From assembly GCA_002415855.1 (NCBI GenBank), contig DIAS01000089.1, positions 42,499 through 52,437 on the forward strand: a stretch of DNA of 9,939 nt. The letters are read 5' to 3'. Shown here one piece after another: positions 1-5,332 of the stretch; the first letter of the stretch is position 1; each line of letters begins with the position of its first letter. Below the pieces are notes generated by a model, which saw nothing but the letters and a program-made list of their open reading frames with translations, did no database searches and had not been told where the DNA came from. This stretch comes from Bacteroidales bacterium UBA5072 (lineage in GTDB: Bacteria > Bacteroidota > Bacteroidia > Bacteroidales > UBA10428). The position numbers and the translations under genes were made by a program.

Positions 1-502
1 CTTCCTGTTCAATTGGATTTTGTGTGGCCAGAACCATGAAGGGCTTTGGTAACTCAAATGACTGCGCCCCGATCGTGACCTGTTTCTCCTGCATCGCTTC
101 AAGCAGGGCGCTCTGTACTTTTGCTGGAGATCTGTTGATTTCGTCAGCCAGGATGAAATTCGAGAATACAGGACCCTTTTTAACATGGAATTCTTCCTTC
201 TTCGGGCTGTATATCATGGTTCCGATAAGGTCAGCAGGCAGCAGGTCGGGTGTAAACTGAATCCGGCTGAAGCCTGCGTTCACAGTTTTCGCCAATGTAT
301 TAATAGCCAATGTTTTAGCAAGGCCAGGAACACCTTCCAGTAAAACATGTCCATCAGAAAGCAGGCCAATAAGCAGGCCATCAATCAAATGCTTCTGTCC
401 GATTATTACTTTCCTGATTTCCTGGTTAATTCTTTCAATGAAAGCGCTTTCACGCTCGATCTTCTCATTTAATTCTCTGATTTGGATAGAAATATCCGCC
501 AT
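1..502 (-). CDS. MoxR-family AAA+ ATPase, N-terminal part (cut by window edge)
   Basis: The first 167 codons are present; the C-terminal half lies to the left of the window. The start is ATG at 502-500 (MADISIQIRE...). The visible part is the AAA+ core. Walker A is GVPGLAKT at residues 57-64, Walker B is FILADEINRS with D120 and E121, and a sensor-1-like segment LATQNPIEQE spans 158-167, with N162 the likely sensor Asn. The phrase SALLEAMQEKQVTIG around 131-144 is typical of MoxR/RavA ATPases. These ring ATPases act in the cytoplasm as chaperone-like remodelers. In Bacteroidota they usually sit upstream of a DUF58 protein and Bat/VWA-domain membrane proteins linked to envelope or stress functions, and I would expect those genes beyond the left edge. 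No Shine-Dalgarno precedes the start. Family assignment is firm; the specific role is not. Confidence 0.95.
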   Translation of the reverse strand, partial: MADISIQIRELNEKIERESAFIERINQEIRKVIIGQKHLIDGLLIGLLSDGHVLLEGVPGLAKTLAINTLAKTVNAGFSRIQFTPDLLPADLIGTMIYSPKKEEFHVKKGPVFSNFILADEINRSPAKVQSALLEAMQEKQVTIGAQSFELPKPFMVLATQNPIEQE

Positions 503-730
503 AATGTATACACATTTGAATTAATAAAATATGCCTATTTCTTTGCTTGTACCAACATCGAATTTCATGCCACAAAAACAAGGTATCGGCATTCGGCTGA
601 ACTCATGATACAGTCTTATTCCTTGTGCCTTCCTTTCTTTACGGCGATTTGAAACTGATTCTGTATTCATCAATGCCAAGCGAAAGTAGCAATTTTTGTT
701 CCATACCCTCTCTCATAGCAGGGTTAAAGA

Positions 731-764
731 TTGTTAATATGCTGAATATCTTGGTATATCTTTG
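731..764 (+). promoter_or_regulatory. Candidate Bacteroidota-type promoter for truA (distal)
   Basis: TATCTTTG at 757-764 fits the -7 consensus TAnnTTTG exactly, and a TTG at 731-733 sits 23 bp upstream as a possible -33 element. That spacing is at the long end of what is reported for Flavobacterium-type promoters. Transcription would start near 770, giving a leader of about 90 nt before truA. This is a motif match only. A second -7 match at 822-829 is nearer the gene. Confidence 0.35.
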
Positions 765-821
765 TGTTAAAAATTGTTAAATGGAATTCTGCCCTGCACA
801 TCCTCGCTAACTATAATATTG

Positions 822-829
822 TAATTTTG
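822..829 (+). promoter_or_regulatory. Candidate -7 element for truA (proximal)
   Basis: TAATTTTG fits TAnnTTTG exactly and would place the transcription start about 20-25 nt before the truA ATG, a common leader length. No TTG or TTTG lies 17-23 bp upstream, so the -33 half is missing. It could be a chance match in AT-rich sequence. Confidence 0.3.
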
Positions 830-858
830 ATGTTTGCATGAGTATAATCAATTAAGGC

Positions 859-1611
859 ATGGAACGTTACTTCATTGAGTTGTCCTTTAAGGGTACCAGC
901 TATCATGGTTGGCAGTTGCAGCCGAATGCTACCTCGGTGCAGGCAATTCTGGATGCAGCATTAAGGGTACTCACACATGAAGATATTAAAACAACCGGGG
1001 CTGGCCGGACTGATACAGGCGTACATGCAAGGTATTATGTTGCACATTTCGATACTGAAACCCTGATACTTAAGGATAAAGCTATTTTCATTTATAAACT
1101 GAATGCATTGCTGCCACGTGATATCGCCATTCAAAATATATATAAGGTGGTGCCCGGTGCACATGCACGTTTCAGTGCTCAATCGAGAACCTATGAATAT
1201 ACTATCAGTCTGGTAAAAGATCCTTTTGACATAGGATTCTCCTGGTATCATGCAACTTCAGTCGACATGGCTGCCATGAATGAATCAGCCGCGCTGTTAA
1301 AAAGTTACACCGATTTCACAAGTTTCAGCAAACTTCACAGCAATGCAAAAACCAATATTTGTCATGTTGAAGATGCATATTGGATGCGCCATGGGGACAA
1401 GCTGATTTTTGTAATTCGGGCAGACCGTTTTCTGAGAAATATGGTGAGGGCCCTGGTTGGCACCCTGGTAGATGTGGGAAGAGGAAAGATCAGTCAGGAC
1501 GATTTTATTGGAATTCTGGAGGGCAGGAACCGGAAACTGGCTGGATTCTCGGCACCTGCCGAGGGCCTGTCGCTTATTGCAATTCAGTACCCCGGGAATA
1601 TCGGTCTGTAA
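859..1611 (+). CDS. truA: tRNA pseudouridine(38-40) synthase TruA
   Basis: This cytoplasmic enzyme isomerises uridines 38-40 of the tRNA anticodon stem-loop to pseudouridine. The 250-residue length is normal for bacterial TruA. The N-terminal GTSYHGWQLQP (about 12-22) and SVQ are typical. The catalytic motif GAGRTDTGVHA spans about 47-57, with D52 as the expected nucleophile. Further family hallmarks are KLNALLP (about 80-86), the ARFSAQSRTYEY segment near 102-113, the TDFTSFSK segment near 151-158, and RADRFLRNMVRALVGTLVDVG near 188-208. The start at ATG 859 is supported because the conserved fold begins at once (RYFIELSFKG). It is the first of two plus-strand genes, followed after 97 bp by the YfiR-like gene. 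An AAGG lies one base before the ATG, too close to act as a normal ribosome binding site. Confidence 0.97.
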   Translation: MERYFIELSFKGTSYHGWQLQPNATSVQAILDAALRVLTHEDIKTTGAGRTDTGVHARYYVAHFDTETLILKDKAIFIYKLNALLPRDIAIQNIYKVVPGAHARFSAQSRTYEYTISLVKDPFDIGFSWYHATSVDMAAMNESAALLKSYTDFTSFSKLHSNAKTNICHVEDAYWMRHGDKLIFVIRADRFLRNMVRALVGTLVDVGRGKISQDDFIGILEGRNRKLAGFSAPAEGLSLIAIQYPGNIGL

Positions 1612-1708
1612 TTTGCTGAACATTTTCAACATTTGTATTCAATAAGATTTTATAGGAACAATTTCCATTCATTACCGTATATAATACCATGATAAAAATC
1701 ATCCGGAA

Positions 1709-2215
1709 ATGAAAAAAATACTAACGACGCTACTTGCCATGTGTATGGTTTCAACAGCCTATATGCAGACGACCATACCCAAAGCACAGACATTATTCAT
1801 TTACAATTTTTCCAGGCTTATTGAATGGCCTGCCAATTACAGAACGGGAAATTTTATCATCGGCATCCTGGGTACAAGTGATGTAGCAACTGAGCTTGAA
1901 GCGTATACCAAAGGTAAAAAGGTAGGTACCCAGAACATCGAAATCATCAGATATAAAACTCCCTCAGAGATCCAGAATTGCCACATTCTTTTCATTCCTT
2001 TTGCCAGAACCAAGCAAGTGCTTGAGGTTATTGCTGCCATGAGCGGAAAAAGTACGCTGATCATTACAGAAAAGAGCGGAGCACTGGATGACGGTGCTGC
2101 TATTAATTTCGTTATCATGCAGGACAAACTGAAATTTGAACTGAAGGCTGAAAATGCCAACAAGTATGGGATCAAGTTCAGTGCCAAGTTGCAGGAGATG
2201 TCAACTTCCATGTAA
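1709..2215 (+). CDS. Exported YfiR/DUF4154-like small protein
   Basis: The product has 168 residues with a Sec-type signal peptide: KK, then a hydrophobic stretch to about residue 17, with cleavage likely around 17-20. The mature part matches the YfiR/DUF4154 pattern: KAQTLFIYNFSRLIEWP (25-41), a strand FIIGILG (49-55), CHILFIPFAR (91-100), TLIITEKSGALDDGAAINFV (116-135) and a tail where the family usually has a conserved Asn and Ser residues (NKYGIKFSAKL, 151-161). In Pseudomonas, YfiR is a periplasmic repressor of the diguanylate cyclase YfiN. No cyclase or YfiB-like lipoprotein is encoded here, so that function should not be transferred. Only one Cys (C91) remains in the mature protein, so the intramolecular disulfides of P. 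aeruginosa YfiR cannot form. The start at ATG 1709 fits the signal peptide. It may be co-transcribed with truA. Confidence 0.85.
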   Translation: MKKILTTLLAMCMVSTAYMQTTIPKAQTLFIYNFSRLIEWPANYRTGNFIIGILGTSDVATELEAYTKGKKVGTQNIEIIRYKTPSEIQNCHILFIPFARTKQVLEVIAAMSGKSTLIITEKSGALDDGAAINFVIMQDKLKFELKAENANKYGIKFSAKLQEMSTSM

Positions 2216-2229
2216 TCACCCTAACCTGA

Positions 2230-2982
2230 CTAATCAGTATTCCAGATTTCCCAGGATTTCTCAGCCTGCAAATGCAACATTTGCAGTCCATTGATCACCT
2301 TGGCTCCTTTTTCTCTGCCTTTGGCCAGAAAGAGGGTCTCCAGGGGATTGTAAATCAGATCGAATAGCACATGTTCAGGCGTCAGGACTTCGTAAGGCAG
2401 GTCCGGACAGGAGCCTGTATCCGGAAACATCCCGACAGGACTAGTATTCACAATAACCTGCGTTGCTCCGACAAATTGGGGAGTCAGGTCAGCATAAGCT
2501 AACTGATCAGCCCCCTTAGGCCTTCTTGAAACAAAAGTAACGCCAAATCCAAGCCTTTTAAGAACATGCGCTGCGGCTTTGGAGGCACCCCCGGTCCCCA
2601 GGATTAATGCACTCAGATTATTTTCAGTCAAAAAGGGCTTGATAGAGATTTCAAAGCCATAAACGTCAGTATTATAGCCCTTCAGGCTTATTTGGTCACC
2701 CTGCCGGTACACTTTCACGGTATTTACAGCTCCTATTGTCCGGGTATCCTCATCCAGTTCATTGAGATATGGAATGATCCGTTCCTTGTAGGGAATGGTG
2801 ACATTTAAACCCTCAAGTTCTTTATGATTTTTTACCAACGTGGGGAACATCCCGATATGCTCAAGCGGGAAATTATCATACCGGCAATTCTGAATTCCTT
2901 CACGCACAAACTTATCCGTGAAGTATTTCATCGAAAAGGAGTGTGAAAGCGGGTAACCGATCAGTCCATAGCATCTCATCAC
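2230..2982 (-). CDS. aroE: Shikimate dehydrogenase (NADP+) AroE
   Basis: AroE reversibly reduces 3-dehydroshikimate to shikimate with NADPH in the cytosolic shikimate pathway for aromatic amino acids. The shikimate-binding segment GLIGYPLSHSFS is at residues 6-17. GLNVTIPYKE at 58-67 carries the catalytic Lys (K66), GAVNTV is at 84-89, and NTDVYG at 104-109 holds the partner Asp (D106). The nucleotide-binding loop LGTGGASKA spans 128-136, with a basic SRRPKG stretch at 152-157 suited to NADP(H). NTSPVGMFPD (179-188) and NGLQMLHLQA (231-240) complete the signature. At 250 residues it is slightly shorter than E. coli AroE but lacks no key motif. The start may be either of two adjacent ATGs (2982 or 2979). 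It is the last gene of the minus-strand cluster, 18 bp after the phosphosulfolactate synthase gene, and converges on the YfiR-like gene. Confidence 0.97.
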   Translation of the reverse strand: MMRCYGLIGYPLSHSFSMKYFTDKFVREGIQNCRYDNFPLEHIGMFPTLVKNHKELEGLNVTIPYKERIIPYLNELDEDTRTIGAVNTVKVYRQGDQISLKGYNTDVYGFEISIKPFLTENNLSALILGTGGASKAAAHVLKRLGFGVTFVSRRPKGADQLAYADLTPQFVGATQVIVNTSPVGMFPDTGSCPDLPYEVLTPEHVLFDLIYNPLETLFLAKGREKGAKVINGLQMLHLQAEKSWEIWNTD

Positions 2983-3000
2983 CGAATGAACAATAATCAG

Positions 3001-3810
3001 TTAGTCCAATTGGTGGTATTTCTCCGAATCTGGCTTAAGCTCTACAAGTTCCGACGGAAGAAAATCAAAAAACGTATCACCTCTCAAACCAAGCCTGAGG
3101 CATTCAAGGGGAATAACATCGTTAGAGGCTATATTTCCGAGGTTGACATTAGGCCCCAGGAGTTTAATAAACCAGGCCTGCTGCTTACCCGTAGGGGCTT
3201 CCCAGAGGATTGCCGTAGAATCCAGCTCTTTGTTGATCAGATTAATCAGACCGGTGTTGGCGCTGCCATCACTGTGGTATATGCCTGTTGTCCCACTTTC
3301 CCGTGCTTCAGCTATTACTTTCCAGGCGCCGGCATCAAGTTCTGTTTTCATCATTTTCACCCAAACTTCATCCGGTATCTCAACTCCCTTTTGTTTTGAC
3401 CCCACCTCGGATAAAACAGTAAAATGTTTCGAAAGCTTGCTGATGTATTCCAGTTTCTGTGAATGATGCATATACATGGAACCATCAGATACCTCTACAG
3501 TTGTTAATTTAAGCTTTTTGGCAAGTTCCAGGTACTCTTCAAACATATTCCGGATAACAAATGCTTCAAACAAGGTACCTCCAAAATATACCCTGATATC
3601 TGCCTTATGATACAGTTCAATTTTCAGTTCAACATTACTGCATACCACGGAAGTTCCAAACCCGAGTTTGATCAAGTCAGTATGTTTTGCGTTGTTTTCC
3701 AGGAAGTTCTCAGCTTCACGGGTACTTAATCCCTTATCCATCATCATGGTAATACCGTTATTCCTGGGCTTACCCGGTCTTTCAGGTAAATGTGGAAGAA
3801 TAATGCTCAT
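3001..3810 (-). CDS. comA: Phosphosulfolactate synthase (ComA family)
   Basis: Members of this family add sulfite to phosphoenolpyruvate, giving (2R)-phospho-3-sulfolactate (EC 4.4.1.19). That is the first step of coenzyme M synthesis in methanogens and of sulfolactate formation in Bacillus (YitD). The protein has 269 residues and family motifs along its length: KPRNNGITMMMDKG (14-27), KLGFGTS (48-54), GGTLFE (77-82), VEVSDGS (105-111), SEVGSK (134-139), AEARESG (167-173), WEAPTGKQQAWFI (203-215), NVNLGNIASNDVI (221-233) and LRLGLRGDTFFDFLP (238-252). The expected acidic and basic residues are kept, so the enzyme is probably active. ComB-E genes for later steps are absent from the window. It lies 28 bp after the TPR gene and 18 bp before aroE, so it is probably co-transcribed. 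It is unrelated to the competence protein also called ComA. Confidence 0.93.
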   Translation of the reverse strand: MSIILPHLPERPGKPRNNGITMMMDKGLSTREAENFLENNAKHTDLIKLGFGTSVVCSNVELKIELYHKADIRVYFGGTLFEAFVIRNMFEEYLELAKKLKLTTVEVSDGSMYMHHSQKLEYISKLSKHFTVLSEVGSKQKGVEIPDEVWVKMMKTELDAGAWKVIAEARESGTTGIYHSDGSANTGLINLINKELDSTAILWEAPTGKQQAWFIKLLGPNVNLGNIASNDVIPLECLRLGLRGDTFFDFLPSELVELKPDSEKYHQLD

Positions 3811-3838
3811 AAAGTGTCAGATTTTTTCCTTGGGTTAT

Positions 3839-5260
3839 TTATGGCTGGTCCTGCTGATTAAAATGTTCAACAAGATTCTTAAAATCACGATAGTGTCTCA
3901 TTTTGGGAAACCTGCTGAACATATCCCTGTGTTCGGGAAAGTTAAGGTCCAGGCCCTTCTTAAAATAAAGCAGTCCTTTGGTTAAGTCGCCCTGATAGGT
4001 ATAATAAGCTGCAAGCCGGTAATTAACTGTTGGATTATCATCATTGTATTCACAAAACTGCAATAATTTACGGATGGCCTCATCATACCTTTTCTTTTTA
4101 AATAAAGCCTGTGCGCAAGCCATCCAAGCTTCAAAATCAAGAGGATTAAGCTTTGAAGCCCTGGAATATGCCAGAATTGCCTGATCAATTTTATGCAGGC
4201 CCGTATAGGCCTCCCCGAGCATGTACAAGTAATCCGAGTTTTCGGGCTGAATTATGGATGCTTTTTTCAGGGAGTAGATACTTAATCGGTACTTTCTTTG
4301 CCTGAAATAGACCATACCCAAACCGTACCAGGCATCTGAACAATCGATGGACACGCTGAGCGCTTTCCCGAAAATATCGAGGGCCTTCTTGTGATTGCCC
4401 ATTTCATCCAGGCAATGCCCAAGTTCGCACAAAGCCCTGGTATTCTTAGCATCATGTAACAGCAGGTCATTATAAACCTGTGTGGCGCCGTGAAAATTGT
4501 TGTTCAGGATCAACAGGTCGGCTTTATTAAAATAGGCTGAATGGTAATCGGGGTTGATGGCTATGGCCAGATCAAAAGCCTCACAGGCATTGCCAATATC
4601 ATTCAGGCCCGTATATAGCAATCCCAGATTATTCCACACATGCTCTGCAAAAGGATCCAAATCGAGGTACCTTCTGTAATAATAAATGCTTTTTTCCGGA
4701 CAATCAAGCTTGTCATAGCTCAGTGCCAGATCATACAATACAAGGATATTGTCCTCATTGTGATGATAAGCTCTCTCCAGATATTCAACAGCCTCACGTG
4801 TCAGTCCGTTTTGCATACAGGACTGGGCAATGCTATAAGCCAGTTCCTCCATGTTTTCAGAACAAAGCTCGCAGGCCCTTTCAAAATCCAATCTGGCCTC
4901 AGAATGCCTGCCGGTTAAATTCAAGGCGACTCCACGAGCCAGGAAGAACTCATAGTTTAAAGACTCCGAATCACAAATACCTTTAATAATGCGCAGGGCT
5001 TTGGCAGGTTTACCAGTTTCAATCAACAGCTGTGCGAATTTCAATTTCATGGATGATGCATAAGGATGTTGCTTAATAGCCAGGTTAACTGCACTTATTG
5101 CATCCTTATAATTGCATTGCTCGATGAAAAAGTCGATCAAACACTCATATTCACTCAGATCGAAGAAACTGCTGCCCTGGCGTATGAGCATCTCCTGGTA
5201 ACGCTTTAGCACGTCCAGGGTTTCATCCTCCTCGTGGTAATGATCCATATCTCCAAACAT
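3839..5260 (-). CDS. Tetratricopeptide-repeat protein, 12 TPR units
   Basis: The product has 473 residues, no signal peptide and no membrane segment, so it is probably cytoplasmic. After an acidic leader (1-36), residues 37-444 divide cleanly into twelve uninterrupted 34-residue TPR units. Each keeps the usual pattern of small residues near positions 8, 20 and 27, for example VWNNLGLLYTGLND (208-221) and AWYGLGMVYFRQRKY (310-324). A short tail (445-473) follows. Twelve repeats would make more than one turn of a TPR superhelix, a scaffold for protein binding; the partner cannot be told from sequence. An in-frame TAG shortly upstream limits the start to ATG 5260 or the ATG four codons later. 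The gene is separated from the lipoprotein gene by 72 bp, the largest gap in the cluster, so it could have its own promoter. The family is certain; the function is unknown. Confidence 0.93.
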   Translation of the reverse strand: MFGDMDHYHEEDETLDVLKRYQEMLIRQGSSFFDLSEYECLIDFFIEQCNYKDAISAVNLAIKQHPYASSMKLKFAQLLIETGKPAKALRIIKGICDSESLNYEFFLARGVALNLTGRHSEARLDFERACELCSENMEELAYSIAQSCMQNGLTREAVEYLERAYHHNEDNILVLYDLALSYDKLDCPEKSIYYYRRYLDLDPFAEHVWNNLGLLYTGLNDIGNACEAFDLAIAINPDYHSAYFNKADLLILNNNFHGATQVYNDLLLHDAKNTRALCELGHCLDEMGNHKKALDIFGKALSVSIDCSDAWYGLGMVYFRQRKYRLSIYSLKKASIIQPENSDYLYMLGEAYTGLHKIDQAILAYSRASKLNPLDFEAWMACAQALFKKKRYDEAIRKLLQFCEYNDDNPTVNYRLAAYYTYQGDLTKGLLYFKKGLDLNFPEHRDMFSRFPKMRHYRDFKNLVEHFNQQDQP

Positions 5261-5292
5261 CGCCGGAATAGTGTGCAGCTAATTTAATAAAA

Positions 5293-5324
5293 AAGAAATA
5301 TCTTCATCCAGATAATTTGACAAA
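5293..5324 (-). promoter_or_regulatory. Weak candidate internal promoter before the TPR gene
   Basis: On the minus strand, TTTG (complement of 5321-5324) is followed after 20 bp by TATTTCTT (complement of 5293-5300). This resembles a Bacteroidota -33/-7 pair, with two mismatches to TAnnTTTG. It lies in the largest gap of the otherwise tight gene cluster, which is the main reason to note it. Chance is quite possible in this AT-rich spacer. Confidence 0.18.
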
Positions 5325-5332
5325 AGGATTTA

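Larger units (their letters stand above)
503..858. other. Divergent intergenic region between the MoxR ATPase and truA
   Basis: This 356-bp AT-rich stretch separates two divergent genes, so promoters for both must lie here. I found no plausible small gene, tRNA or strong rho-independent terminator. On the plus strand there are two perfect matches to the Bacteroidota -7 element TAnnTTTG, at 757-764 and 822-829, described separately. On the minus strand I found no perfect match for the ATPase gene. A direct repeat ATTGTTAA occurs at 730-737 and 773-780. A bulged inverted repeat lies around 559-595 but looks too weak to call. Everything else is unexplained. Confidence 0.7.

Noticed and set aside
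24..260. A 78-codon plus-strand open frame at the left edge
   Set aside because: It is antisense to the Walker B and sensor-1 region of the MoxR-type ATPase.
559..595. Bulged inverted repeat (CGAAT..GCC / GGCATTCG) upstream of the MoxR-type ATPase gene
   Set aside because: The arms do not pair cleanly without a 5-nt bulge and there is no U-run. It supports neither a terminator nor a riboswitch call.
1689..1702. Perfect small inverted repeat ATGAT-AAAA-ATCAT just before the YfiR-like start codon
   Set aside because: Only five base pairs, mostly A-T, so the hairpin would be very weak. Such repeats occur by chance in AT-rich leaders.
2986..3399. A 137-codon plus-strand open frame between aroE and comA
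   Set aside because: Almost all of it is antisense to comA, whose motifs continue through this region. It shows no family signature.
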